A stretch of 64,000 nt of DNA from Planctomycetota bacterium (lineage in GTDB: Bacteria; Planctomycetota; J058; JAJDCP01), in contig JAJDCP010000174.1 of assembly GCA_029260765.1 (NCBI GenBank), positions 1-64,000 of the forward strand. Direction: 5' to 3'. The notes beneath the pieces are model-generated. The model had not been told where the DNA came from and searched no databases. It worked only from the letters and a program-made list of their open reading frames with translations. Of the stretch, positions 45,008-54,128 are shown piece by piece (within the stretch, counting starts at the first letter, position 1; each line of letters starts with the position of its first letter). Made by a program: the position numbers and the translations under genes.

Positions 45008-46264
45008 TTACTTTCCAGCTCCCCGTCCGTCCGCTTCCTCCTGCTCGCACGCGAGAATGCGCTCCTCGAGCGTGCGGCAGCAGGCCATCAACAGGTCTCC
45101 AGCTGTCGCAGCCAGGCTTCCCAGCAGGCAGGGCAGGATGCCGAGCAGGCAGAAGATGAAGGCCCCGAACAGTGCGACCAGAGCCCTATTTGAAGGGTCA
45201 GACTGGAGGTTCACCCCGACAGAGCCCAGACAGAACAGGCTGCCCAGCAGGCCGCTCAAGATTCCGAAGATGCGGGTCGCGCCGCTCGCCGCAGCCAGCC
45301 GTTCGGTGGGAATGGGCTTGGCGTAGAGGAACTTCCCACTGCGGGCCGCGCGCAGGTCTGCTGTCCCGGCCACCAGACCTTCGATGGCTCGTCCTGCCGC
45401 CAACGCGTAGGCTCCGAGTGCGAAGATCGCACCTGCGAACGCGCACGCCAGTACGGACACCCCGAGCAAGATGTAGAGGTTCTCCCCCTTCAGGCCTGCA
45501 CGTTGGCCTAGATCCAGACCCAGGACCGCCGCGCCTCCGAGGCTGACGCTAGCGATCAGCAGAGCGACGATGCAGAGCAGGCGGCCGGCTTTGCGGGCCC
45601 CGAGCCAGGGAGCACTGTAAGACGTCGCCAGCCGTGTCTGGGCGCGGCGGCCCTTTGGTTCCACAGGTTTGTGTAGCGGCCGGTCGCTGCGTGCCAGACG
45701 GCTGCGTACCAGCAGCAGCCCGTCACTGGCACGCTTGAGGAAGGCGCCGAGCAGCAAGGGAAGCAACACGCCAGCGGGTACCGCGACCAGAAAGAAGTAC
45801 GAGCCCAGCCTCATCCCCATAGTTGCGCGCGTGGCCTCCAGCACTCCGACCGTGACTGGAAACAACAAGCAGCCGGAGGTGCAGCCCTGGAAGTTGCAGC
45901 CCAGCTGTATGCGCCGGGCGTCCATGTCGAGCTGGCTGGGGAAGGTTGCTGGATCGCCCCGCAGCTCGTGGTCGAGTGCGCACAGCGCACTGGCGATCTG
46001 GGGCACGAAGCGGAAACCGAGCTGCCAGATGGTTGCGACCAGTGGCAGACTCAACGCCAGCAGCATGGTGACCATCACGATGGCCGGTCCTGCGTCGTTG
46101 CGGAGCGACAGCCGCACCCCGAACCCGGCAAGGCAGGCGAGCCCGATAGCAAGCGCCGCGCCACTGGTAGCGCGGGTGTTGCGGACCAGGCGGAGCAGGG
46201 ACAGCGAGGACAGCTCCTGCTCGGGGATCGCGTCTCTCGAGCGGCTTTCAGGCTTGGAGCTCAC
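45008..46264 (-). CDS. Polytopic membrane protein, paralogue of 46261-47445
   Basis: A 418-residue protein with about eight hydrophobic segments in two clusters (for example AIVMVTMLLALSLPLVATIW, YFFLVAVPAGVLLPLLLGAF, ILLGVSVLACAFAGAIFALG, FILGAFIFCLLGILPCLLG-like end). The start is GTG 46264, overlapping the previous stop (GTGA). It shares a segment ending KPIPTERLAAASGATRIFG with the KPVSTDRLVAAGNSCRIFG of its neighbour. Family unknown. It is the last gene of the minus-strand run that includes the lanthipeptide locus. Confidence 0.65.
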   Translation of the reverse strand: MSSKPESRSRDAIPEQELSSLSLLRLVRNTRATSGAALAIGLACLAGFGVRLSLRNDAGPAIVMVTMLLALSLPLVATIWQLGFRFVPQIASALCALDHELRGDPATFPSQLDMDARRIQLGCNFQGCTSGCLLFPVTVGVLEATRATMGMRLGSYFFLVAVPAGVLLPLLLGAFLKRASDGLLLVRSRLARSDRPLHKPVEPKGRRAQTRLATSYSAPWLGARKAGRLLCIVALLIASVSLGGAAVLGLDLGQRAGLKGENLYILLGVSVLACAFAGAIFALGAYALAAGRAIEGLVAGTADLRAARSGKFLYAKPIPTERLAAASGATRIFGILSGLLGSLFCLGSVGVNLQSDPSNRALVALFGAFIFCLLGILPCLLGSLAATAGDLLMACCRTLEERILACEQEEADGRGAGK

Positions 46265-47445
46265 CCGTTCTCCTCGCCGTCCGCAACCGCCTGCTCGCTG
46301 GCCAGGATGTTCTCATGGAGCCTGCGGCAGCAAGTTGTCAGGTAAGCAGCGGCTTCCGCCGCGATGCTTCCGAGCAGACAGGGGAGTGCGCCGAGCAGGC
46401 ACAGTCCCGCGCCGAGCAGAGGGGCCACGAGCAGCCAGGGCGTGCGAGGTCCACGCTGCAGAGCGAGCCAGAGCAGTCCCAGGCACGCCAGGCTACCGCA
46501 CAAACCCGCCAGATAGCCGAAGATGCGGCAGGAATTGCCGGCCGCCACGAGCCGATCCGTGGACACGGGCTTGGAGTACTTGAGCTCCCCGTGACGAGCG
46601 GCCCGCAGGTCTGCCGCTCCCGAGGCGAGGCCTTCGAGGACATCTCCCAGCTGTCGGGCGTACACGCCGAGCCCAAAGATCCCTGCGGTGCATGCACAGG
46701 CCAGTGCGGGCCCCCCGAGCGCGAGGTACAGCTGTCTACCGCTCAGCCCCACACCGGAACCGGCTGAGAACCCGTACAGCAAGGTTCCGACAAGAATGAG
46801 CCCCGCGATGAAGATCGAGTCCAGGCACAACCAACCTCCGGATTCGCGGATCTTCTTGCTGTGTGTCCGCACCAGGCTGTGTTGCTGCTCATCGAAGTCG
46901 GACGGAACGGAAGGTTGCAACTGTACGCTGGCGGCGATGCGGCCGCCCACCAACAACAATCCTTCGCTGGCGTCGCGGAAGAACCTTCCCAGCAGGACCG
47001 GCAGGGCAATGCTGGTAGGGAAGGCAGCGAATGCGAACAGGCTTGCACTCCAGTCCAGCCTTTTCCCGAGAGTCATCACGGCCAGGCACAAGGGCACCAA
47101 CAGACACGCGCCCAGACAGCCCAGAACGTCGCAGCCCATCTTCACGCGCCGTGCTTCTGTACTGAGCGAATTCGGAGGAGCGGGCCCGTCGCCGAACAGC
47201 TCTGCACGCACGGCGCCCAGAGCTTGTACGAGTTTTGGAAGAAAACGGAAAGCCAGCTGCGCGAGCGTCGCGAAGACAGGCAGCCAGACCAGGACCACCC
47301 CGGCGAGGGCAACAAGTCCTTTCTCCACGTCGTCCACTTCGAGCAGCACGCCTTCGAGAAGAACCCCTCCGAACGCCAGCGCAGCTCCAGCAACCCAGCG
47401 GGTGCGCCCAACCAGGCGGTCCAGGTTGTGCTTCCGATGTTCCAC
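46261..47445 (-). CDS. Polytopic membrane protein, paralogue of 45008-46264
   Basis: A 394-residue protein starting at GTG 47445; an upstream-open frame exists but lacks membrane-protein character. It has about eight hydrophobic segments, including LVALAGVVLVWLPVFATLAQ, LGACLLVPLCLAVMTLG and LLVAPLLGAGLCLLGALPCL. Both paralogues share ARRVKMGCDVLGC / ARRIQLGCNFQGC-type loops with paired Cys. It lies 14 bases after the CAP-domain gene. Unknown function; possibly an immunity or envelope-stress protein given its place, but that is inference. Confidence 0.65.
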   Translation of the reverse strand: MEHRKHNLDRLVGRTRWVAGAALAFGGVLLEGVLLEVDDVEKGLVALAGVVLVWLPVFATLAQLAFRFLPKLVQALGAVRAELFGDGPAPPNSLSTEARRVKMGCDVLGCLGACLLVPLCLAVMTLGKRLDWSASLFAFAAFPTSIALPVLLGRFFRDASEGLLLVGGRIAASVQLQPSVPSDFDEQQHSLVRTHSKKIRESGGWLCLDSIFIAGLILVGTLLYGFSAGSGVGLSGRQLYLALGGPALACACTAGIFGLGVYARQLGDVLEGLASGAADLRAARHGELKYSKPVSTDRLVAAGNSCRIFGYLAGLCGSLACLGLLWLALQRGPRTPWLLVAPLLGAGLCLLGALPCLLGSIAAEAAAYLTTCCRRLHENILASEQAVADGEENG

Positions 47446-47459
47446 GCCTGACTCCCTGA

Positions 47460-49661
47460 CTACCTGGCTCCGGTCCTGAACCCCCACTGCAGCGGCGCTG
47501 CGTCGGGCCGCTGGAACACCACGGTGTAGTGGGTGTTCGCCGCCAGTGGCTGCTCGGGAATCAGGCAATAGGCGTTGGCAGGCACCAATTCGGGATTCCC
47601 CGGCTGGTCGGGCGCGCTGAACAGACAGGGCACCAGGTTGGCTGCGTTCGCCTGCTTCCCCTGGTACAGGCTCAGGCGGGCATCCGCTTCGGCCTCGATG
47701 TGGAACAGCTGCACCGTGATCGGATAGCCCCAGCTCGACTGGTCCCGACCGACGAACGGATTGGGCAGCTCCGCCCGGAAGCGCAAGGGAATGTCCTTCG
47801 CCTTGGGGGGCGGCCAGACCACCGTGGCCACCCAGTCGGCGGGCGCCACCATCGAGCCACAATCCAACACCGCCACGCGCTCGTGCAGACCCCAGCCGAT
47901 CCGCATCAAGCCTGGATCGAGCAAGGGCAGCCGGTGGAACCAGGTGCCCATCCAGGAGTCGATGGCGTCCTGCGGCCCTGTGCTTCCCGGCGCGATCACA
48001 CTCGCCAGGCCCGCGATGCTGCCTTCGGGGCTGAAGCCTTCGCGGTCTGGGTATTCTTCGTGCGCATCCGGCCAGGCGCTGAGCTGCGCCGGGTTCCTTC
48101 CCAGGTACTCTGCGTGGGCCTGGCATCCAAAGGAGAGCTCGGGATCCCAGCCCAGCGTGTGCTTGGGCTTGTGCTTGAAGGCGGAGGCCCGCAGCTTCTT
48201 CAAGATCTTCAGAGCATCGGCCACCGGTCCGGGAATCGCCTCGCCAGCGGTCTCCCCGCGCAGGCGTTGCAGCAGCCCGATCTGGATCGCCGGCGGGGGC
48301 AGAATCCAGCGCGACCAGTGGTGTTCCAGCTCGTTCAGGGTCGTGGCCAGAGCATCGGCGGTGGCTTGTGCTGCGCTGCCTTTGAGCTCCCCGGGTCGGG
48401 TGCCGTCCCAGACCTTGCGGAGCTGGCCGCTCTCCTGCAGCCAGGCGACGACATGGGTGGCCTTGAGCAGCTGCTCGCCACGCACCTTGCCGTACTGGTC
48501 GTGCATGCAGTCGGCCAGGCGCGGATCCTGCTCATGCTCCACCAGCCAGCGCATATAGGCTCGAGAGCCGCTCAAGCCGGCCTGCCCGAGCCGCCGCATC
48601 AGCTTCCATTCCTCGATGGTCTCGGCATCCATGCTGCCGCCCTGAGGTTCGGGCAGGGTGTCTGTGAAGATGACCGAAGGACCCTGCGTGCCGAGGAAGG
48701 CATTGCAGATCCAGTTGATGTGGCCGGCCATGATCCAGGGCTGCGTCCGGTTTCGATGCAGCTGGAAGAGCATCGAGGCCTCGCTGCTCGCCTCGATACG
48801 TGCCTTCAGCACCACGGTGTAGTCGCTGGTGTAGAACGAGCTCAGCTCCAGGGCCTGGGCGACATCGGCCTCCGCCAGCCGTCCCTGGCTGTGGGCCTCG
48901 TGCACCGCGCGCTCGTAGTCCTCCGCTGAGCCGAGCAGGATCAGCTCATGTGGCCACACCTTCTCGGGCACGCGCAGCGCGCCGGAGTAGAGCCATTGCG
49001 AGAGCGCCAGCGCCCGCAAGGTCTGCCGTAGCATGCGTTCGAGCTTCAGCGCCGACAGGCGTACGCTGGCCACCCGCACGCCGAAACCACTGACCGCCGT
49101 GGCCTCGTCGACGCCGTAGAGGGCTTGCAGCAGGCGGTCTGGTTTGCTGCCCGTGGTCAGGGGGACCTCGAAACGGTGTGCCTGCCTCACGCCCTCGGCG
49201 ATCTCGGCCCTGCGGTCCAGCAACTCGGCCTCTTCGGGCCACATCCAACGCTCGTTGCAGGCGATCGCGCCGAGCAGCTCATACAGGTCGGTGCGCGCGC
49301 TGTCGAAGCGCAGCCAGTGCGGGATCAGCGTGTGCTGCACGGCCTCGGGAGCCTCGACGAACCAGGCCTCGAGCTCCTCCAGCGCGTCCTCGAGGGCACC
49401 GATGGCGCGGGGGAGCTGCTTGCTCTTTTGCTTGCGGCCGAGGTAGCGCTGGGTCTTGGTCTGCAGCTTCTCCAGCTCTTCGGGGTCGCGGCCCAGCTCA
49501 CGCAACAGCTCGAATAGAGCTTGCAGCTGCTGCTCTTCGTGCCCTTTGGCGAGGTAGCTGGCGGCGTCCTCACATTCCTCGAAGAACTTCTCAGGCAGCT
49601 CCAGCCCCTGGCCCAGGGCGGAGCTCAGCAACAAGACCAGAAGCAGGAGCGGGCGTGGCAT
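47460..49661 (-). CDS. Secreted CAP/SCP-domain protein
   Basis: A 733-residue protein with signal peptide PRPLLLLVLLLSSALG; ATG 49661 follows GAGGATC. The first 450 residues are helical and unrecognised. Residues about 530-640 look like a CAP (CRISP/SCP) domain: QAHAEYLGRNPAQLSAWPDA, HEEYPDREGFSPEGSIAGLA and PLLDPGLMRIGWGLHE. The usual catalytic-like His/Glu of CAP are visible as HAEY and HEEY. A C-terminal beta domain with QPLAANTHYTVVFQ (Big-like) follows. It lies 103 bp after the second ABC transporter gene, in the same direction. Confidence 0.75.
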   Translation of the reverse strand: MPRPLLLLVLLLSSALGQGLELPEKFFEECEDAASYLAKGHEEQQLQALFELLRELGRDPEELEKLQTKTQRYLGRKQKSKQLPRAIGALEDALEELEAWFVEAPEAVQHTLIPHWLRFDSARTDLYELLGAIACNERWMWPEEAELLDRRAEIAEGVRQAHRFEVPLTTGSKPDRLLQALYGVDEATAVSGFGVRVASVRLSALKLERMLRQTLRALALSQWLYSGALRVPEKVWPHELILLGSAEDYERAVHEAHSQGRLAEADVAQALELSSFYTSDYTVVLKARIEASSEASMLFQLHRNRTQPWIMAGHINWICNAFLGTQGPSVIFTDTLPEPQGGSMDAETIEEWKLMRRLGQAGLSGSRAYMRWLVEHEQDPRLADCMHDQYGKVRGEQLLKATHVVAWLQESGQLRKVWDGTRPGELKGSAAQATADALATTLNELEHHWSRWILPPPAIQIGLLQRLRGETAGEAIPGPVADALKILKKLRASAFKHKPKHTLGWDPELSFGCQAHAEYLGRNPAQLSAWPDAHEEYPDREGFSPEGSIAGLASVIAPGSTGPQDAIDSWMGTWFHRLPLLDPGLMRIGWGLHERVAVLDCGSMVAPADWVATVVWPPPKAKDIPLRFRAELPNPFVGRDQSSWGYPITVQLFHIEAEADARLSLYQGKQANAANLVPCLFSAPDQPGNPELVPANAYCLIPEQPLAANTHYTVVFQRPDAAPLQWGFRTGAR

Positions 49662-49764
49662 GTCTCGATCCTCGGGCTGTGCGCACCCGGGCCGGATGTC
49701 TCCGGCGCGGACGGTACGTGCATAGAGAGGATACCTGAACGGGAATCCCGCGGTCGAGCGGCGA

Positions 49765-51987
49765 TCACAACCAGGCCGGCAAGCGCTCGGCAGGCAGCCG
49801 CAGGCGCGTGGTGGCCGGCGCCTGGGCGCGCAGCAGGCGGCGGAAGGCCGGACAGCCGCGGGCCAGCTGATCGAAGCTGCCCTGACCGACCACGCGGCCG
49901 GCTTCGAAGACATAGATCCGGTCGGCATTGCGCACACTATCGAGCCGGTGGGCGACGACGATGCGGGTGCGCACGCGCTTCTCCAGCTCGCGGCTGATGC
50001 GCTGCTGGTTGGCACTGTCGAGGGCAGAGGTCGCCTCATCGAGCACCAGCAGCGCCGGTTTGCGCGCCAGCGCCCGGGCCAGCAACAGGCGCTGCAGCTG
50101 GCCGCCTGACAGCTCGCGGGCGCCCGGGCCGAGGCGGGTCTGCAGCTGCATCGGCAGCGCCCGCAGCTCGGCGTCGATGCTGGCCGCCTTGCAGGCTTCC
50201 CAGGCCTCGGCCTCGGTCAGCTCACGGCCCGCGGCGATCATCTCGAACAGGCTGCCGCCCAGGCAGGTCGGGTTCTGCAGCACGGCGCCGAGTTGCCGGC
50301 GCACCGCTTCGAGGTCGAGGCTGCGCAGGTCGTGGCCATCGAACAACACGCGCCCGGCGCTGGGCTGCTCGAGCCCGAGCAAGAGCTTGCAGACAGTGGA
50401 CTTGCCGCAGCCCGACGGGCCGACCAGGGCGATCATCTCGCCGGGGCGGGCTTCGATGTGCACATCTTGCAGCACGTGGACGCCAGCTTCGTCGTCGCCG
50501 TAGCCGAAGCGCACATTCTCGAGCCGCACATGTCCGCGCAACCGGCCAGGGTCCATACGACCCTGCGGCTCGAGCGGTGTCTCGAGCACGGGCTGGGCGC
50601 GCTCGAGCAGGACCTTGAGCTGGCCGAGCTGCAGCAGGCTCTCGCTCAGGCTGTCTGTGGTGGAGAGGAAGCTGGCGAAAGCTGCCTGGAACGCCACGAA
50701 CAGGCCGATGCTCAGCCCGCCGCCGGCCGCGAGCAGGGCCGCCCCGAGGTACAACAGCAGGCGGCCGCTGTGGCCGAGCACCGTCTGCACGACCGAGAAA
50801 CGGTCATGGATGCGCGCAGCCTGCAGGCTCGTCTTCAGCTGCTCGGCGAAGCGCACGCCCCACTGTGCAAAGGCGCGGCGTTCGGCCGCAGCGCAGCGCA
50901 GCTTGGCGAGGCCGTCGAGCATCTGCACGTTCCAGGCGAAGTTCTCGCCCGCCAGCCTGGCCGTGCGGCGTTGCGCCCGCAGGCGCAGCCAACCTGCCAG
51001 CAAGGTCGCGCCACCACGCAGCACGGTAAGTGCGGCAGCGATCAACGCGAGAGGCGGGCAGAGCACGAACAGCAGCCCCAGGTTGAGCAGCCCGAAGCTG
51101 CCGCTCAGGAACAGGCCTGCCAGCGCCTGTTCCAACTGGTTCCTGGCTTGCTCGACGGCCTCGATGCGCTGCAACAGGTCGCCCTTGGCATAACGGCGGA
51201 AGAACGAGTAGGGCAGACGTAGCACCCGGTCCCAGATGGCCAGGCGGGTACGCAGGCTGGTGGCACCCTGGATACGCAGAAGCAGCAGGCTCAGGCTGCA
51301 CTGCATGGCGCCGCGGCAGACGGCGGCCGTCAGCAGTCCCGCGCCGATCAGCAGCAGCAGCCGGCTGTCTCCGTCGGGGACCGCCCCGTCGAGAATGCCT
51401 TGCTTGGCCCAGGGCAGCAGCAGCGCCAGCGCGGCGCCCAGCAGACTGAAGAGCAGCAACAGCAGCAGACCCTTGGACTGGCCGCGCAGGGCGTGGCTGA
51501 CCACCTGGCGCAAGCCGACCCGGGCAGCAGGCAAGGGGGCGACGAACGCGAACAGCTGGGGCTCGAGCTCGGGGCAGGCCACCATCCGGAAGCTGGCGAC
51601 ATCGCCCTGGGCCGTGAAGAGATGTCCGCGGCCGGATGCGGGCAGCAACACCACGGGCGCCCCATCGCTGCTGCGGAAGCCGAGCGCCGCGCTCTCCAGC
51701 TCGCCGGGCGCGCCGCACAGGGGCAGCAAGCGCAGCGCCGCGCGCCGGGCGACGGCCTCCAGCCGCTCGAGCCGTGAGCTCGGCCGCTCGGGGGCTTCGG
51801 CCAGTGCCAGCCGTTGGGCACGCCCCAGGGCCGCGAGGGCGCTGGCGAGTGCGTCTCCCTGCCACGGTGGGGGAGCGGGGCACTCGTGCAGAACCTCCGC
51901 CAGCGCACCGTCGGCGGCGGCTTCGAGTTGTCGGGTCGCCGCCTGGCCGGCGGCGACCCGCACTTGCCATGGGTTGCGGGCGGTCAT
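49765..51987 (-). CDS. ABC transporter permease/ATPase, NHLM bacteriocin type (no peptidase)
   Basis: A 740-residue half-transporter. An N-terminal soluble region of about 160 residues is followed by six membrane helices and an ATPase. The ATPase has Walker A VGPSGCGKST, signature LSGGQLQRLL and Walker B LLVLDEATSALDS. It overlaps the C39-peptidase transporter gene by four bases. In NHLP/NHLM clusters such a protein pairs with the peptidase-containing transporter to export Nif11-like or nitrile-hydratase-leader peptides. The N-terminal region is of the type found in that group. Confidence 0.88.
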   Translation of the reverse strand: MTARNPWQVRVAAGQAATRQLEAAADGALAEVLHECPAPPPWQGDALASALAALGRAQRLALAEAPERPSSRLERLEAVARRAALRLLPLCGAPGELESAALGFRSSDGAPVVLLPASGRGHLFTAQGDVASFRMVACPELEPQLFAFVAPLPAARVGLRQVVSHALRGQSKGLLLLLLFSLLGAALALLLPWAKQGILDGAVPDGDSRLLLLIGAGLLTAAVCRGAMQCSLSLLLLRIQGATSLRTRLAIWDRVLRLPYSFFRRYAKGDLLQRIEAVEQARNQLEQALAGLFLSGSFGLLNLGLLFVLCPPLALIAAALTVLRGGATLLAGWLRLRAQRRTARLAGENFAWNVQMLDGLAKLRCAAAERRAFAQWGVRFAEQLKTSLQAARIHDRFSVVQTVLGHSGRLLLYLGAALLAAGGGLSIGLFVAFQAAFASFLSTTDSLSESLLQLGQLKVLLERAQPVLETPLEPQGRMDPGRLRGHVRLENVRFGYGDDEAGVHVLQDVHIEARPGEMIALVGPSGCGKSTVCKLLLGLEQPSAGRVLFDGHDLRSLDLEAVRRQLGAVLQNPTCLGGSLFEMIAAGRELTEAEAWEACKAASIDAELRALPMQLQTRLGPGARELSGGQLQRLLLARALARKPALLVLDEATSALDSANQQRISRELEKRVRTRIVVAHRLDSVRNADRIYVFEAGRVVGQGSFDQLARGCPAFRRLLRAQAPATTRLRLPAERLPAWL

Positions 51988-54128
51988 GATCGGCCTCCTT
52001 CGGCAGCGAGCAATTGGCGGTACCTGCCGGGCACGGCGAGCAGCTCCGCATGGCGGCCCCGCTGAACCACCCGGCCCTGGTCCAACACCACGATCTCATC
52101 GGCATCGCAGATACTGCTCAGGCGGTGTGCGATCACCAGCCGCGAACAGCCGCGCCGGCTGAGGTTCTCTTCGAGGCGTCGTTCGCTCTCGGTGTCGAGC
52201 GCCGAGAAGGCCTCGTCGAGCAACAGCAGCGAGGGGTTGTGCACCAGCGCCCGGGCGATCTCGAGCCGTTGACGCTGGCCGCCGCTGAGGTTGGCGCCGT
52301 TCTCGGCCACCGGCGCGTCGTAGCCTCCGGGACGGGCCAGGATCACATCTTCGATCAGGGCATCCCGGCAGGCTGCTCGAACCTGCTCGAAGGGAATGCT
52401 TCGGTCCCACAGGCTGAGGTTGTCCAGAAAGCTGCCCGGGAAGAGGCGGACGTCCTGGTCGACGACAGCCACGCAGCGGCTCCAGTGCTCGCGAGCCAGG
52501 GCCTCGCGCGGCTGCCCGTCGAACAATATCTGGCCGGAATCCGGCTCGAGCAATCCGGCAACCAGCCGCAGCAGAGTCGACTTACCCGAGCCGGAGCCGC
52601 CGACGACCGCCAGCTTCTGGCCGGGCCGCAGGGACAGGTCGAGGCCATCGATGAGGGGCGTATGGCGGCGGTAAGCAAAGCGCACAGCGCACAACTCGAG
52701 CGCGCCGCGCAGCGGCTGTTCGGCCAGTGCTGCGGGAACCTGCTCGACGACCGGTGCTTGCATCACATCGTCGAGGCGCTCGAGGTCTCCGCGCAGGGTG
52801 TGGCTGAGGCCGACCAGGCCCAGAGCAGCGCGCAGCGGACGTTGCAGGCCGAGCTGGAAGCCTTCGAAGGCGACCAGCATGCCCGGGCTGAGTGTGCCGT
52901 CCATCACGCGCTGGCCCCCGATCAACAGGATGGTGACGGCCGCCAGGGCCGCCGTCAGCTGCGGAATCACGCCGAGGAAAGTGTCGCCCCGGCCCCAGGC
53001 CTGGGCGGCGTTGTTCTCGGCCACGTTCTCCCGGGCCCAGCGCGTGTACAGCTCGCCTTCGAGAGCGCAGGCCTTCAGCCCCGCGATGCCTTCGAGCCCG
53101 GCCAGGGCCGTGCCCAATGCCTGGCCACGGTGGTGCAGAACCTGGCGGTGGCCGTCCTGGCGGCCGCGGCTCGCCAAGACCAGCGCGAGGAAGCTCAGCG
53201 CGCCGCAGCCGAGACTGACCGCCGTCAAGAGCGGATCGTACGAGAGCATCAGGCCCAGATAGAGCACCCCAGCCAGGGCTTGCACCGACGCGTCGACCAG
53301 CCGCGAGGCCAGCAGGTCAGCCAGTTTCTGCTGCAAGCCGAGCCGTTGTACGATCTCGCCGGGTTGGCGGCCGCTGAAGAAGGGAACCGGCAGGCGCAAG
53401 AGCTGGGCGACGAAGCTGCGCGAGAGGCGCGCCAACAGGCCGGCATGCAGGCGGCGCAGGGCGGCCTTCTGCAGGCCGAGCAGGGCGGCCCCGGCGACGA
53501 CGCAGAGCAGCATGCCCAGAAGTAGTGGCCGCAGCCAGTCCTGCTGGCCGGCCAGCAGGATCTCGTCGACCAGGATGCGGCCGAAGATCGGTTGCACGAG
53601 TCCGGGCAGCGTGGCGAGCAGGCTCAACATGAGGAAGATGCTGAGGGCTCCAGCCAGTCCTGCCAGGCGGGGCCGCAGGGCACGCCACAGCGAGCGGGGA
53701 GCGCCGGCCTGGCGGAAGTCTTCTCGCTTCTCGAAGACCAGCGCGACGCCGCTGAAAGAGCGGCCGAAGGCGGCCAGGCTCAATGTCTGGCGTCCGCTCT
53801 CGGGGTCATTGAGGAACATCTTGCCGGACTTGTGGCCTTCGACGACCACGAAGTGTTCGCCGCGCCAATGGGCGATCCAGGGCACCGGCAAGCTGCAGGC
53901 AGCGTTGAGCCCGACCCTGCGGCCCTCGGCGCGCAGGCCGTGCTCGCGGGCCGCCTGGGCGATGTCGAGGGCGCTGCAGCCGTCGCGGGAGACGCCGCAC
54001 TGGGCGCGCAATTGCGCGAGCGGCAGGTGGCGGCCGTGGTAGCCGAGCACGATGGCCAGGGCTGTGGCGCCGCAGGCGCTGCGTTCCATCTGCAACAGGC
54101 TGGGCGTGGTGACGGGGCGCGTGTTCAT
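51984..54128 (-). CDS. Peptidase-containing (C39) ABC transporter for lanthipeptide leader cleavage and export
   Basis: A 714-residue protein. The N-terminal C39 peptidase has QMERSACGATALAIVLGYHG (Cys19), GEHFVVVEGH (His92) and LNDPESG (Asp108), the full catalytic triad. The membrane domain and an ATPase follow, with VVGGSGSGKSTLLRL, LSGGQRQRLEIARAL and LLLLDEAFSALDTES. It should cut the precursor after the double Gly at residues 78-79 and export the modified core. It overlaps both neighbouring genes by four bases. Confidence 0.93.
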   Translation of the reverse strand: MNTRPVTTPSLLQMERSACGATALAIVLGYHGRHLPLAQLRAQCGVSRDGCSALDIAQAAREHGLRAEGRRVGLNAACSLPVPWIAHWRGEHFVVVEGHKSGKMFLNDPESGRQTLSLAAFGRSFSGVALVFEKREDFRQAGAPRSLWRALRPRLAGLAGALSIFLMLSLLATLPGLVQPIFGRILVDEILLAGQQDWLRPLLLGMLLCVVAGAALLGLQKAALRRLHAGLLARLSRSFVAQLLRLPVPFFSGRQPGEIVQRLGLQQKLADLLASRLVDASVQALAGVLYLGLMLSYDPLLTAVSLGCGALSFLALVLASRGRQDGHRQVLHHRGQALGTALAGLEGIAGLKACALEGELYTRWARENVAENNAAQAWGRGDTFLGVIPQLTAALAAVTILLIGGQRVMDGTLSPGMLVAFEGFQLGLQRPLRAALGLVGLSHTLRGDLERLDDVMQAPVVEQVPAALAEQPLRGALELCAVRFAYRRHTPLIDGLDLSLRPGQKLAVVGGSGSGKSTLLRLVAGLLEPDSGQILFDGQPREALAREHWSRCVAVVDQDVRLFPGSFLDNLSLWDRSIPFEQVRAACRDALIEDVILARPGGYDAPVAENGANLSGGQRQRLEIARALVHNPSLLLLDEAFSALDTESERRLEENLSRRGCSRLVIAHRLSSICDADEIVVLDQGRVVQRGRHAELLAVPGRYRQLLAAEGGRS

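Noticed and set aside
47446..48126. N-terminal extension of the 46261 membrane-protein frame
   Set aside because: It lies antisense-frame within the CAP-domain gene on the same strand, is Gly/Arg-rich and lacks hydrophobic segments; GTG 47445 gives a sensible protein.
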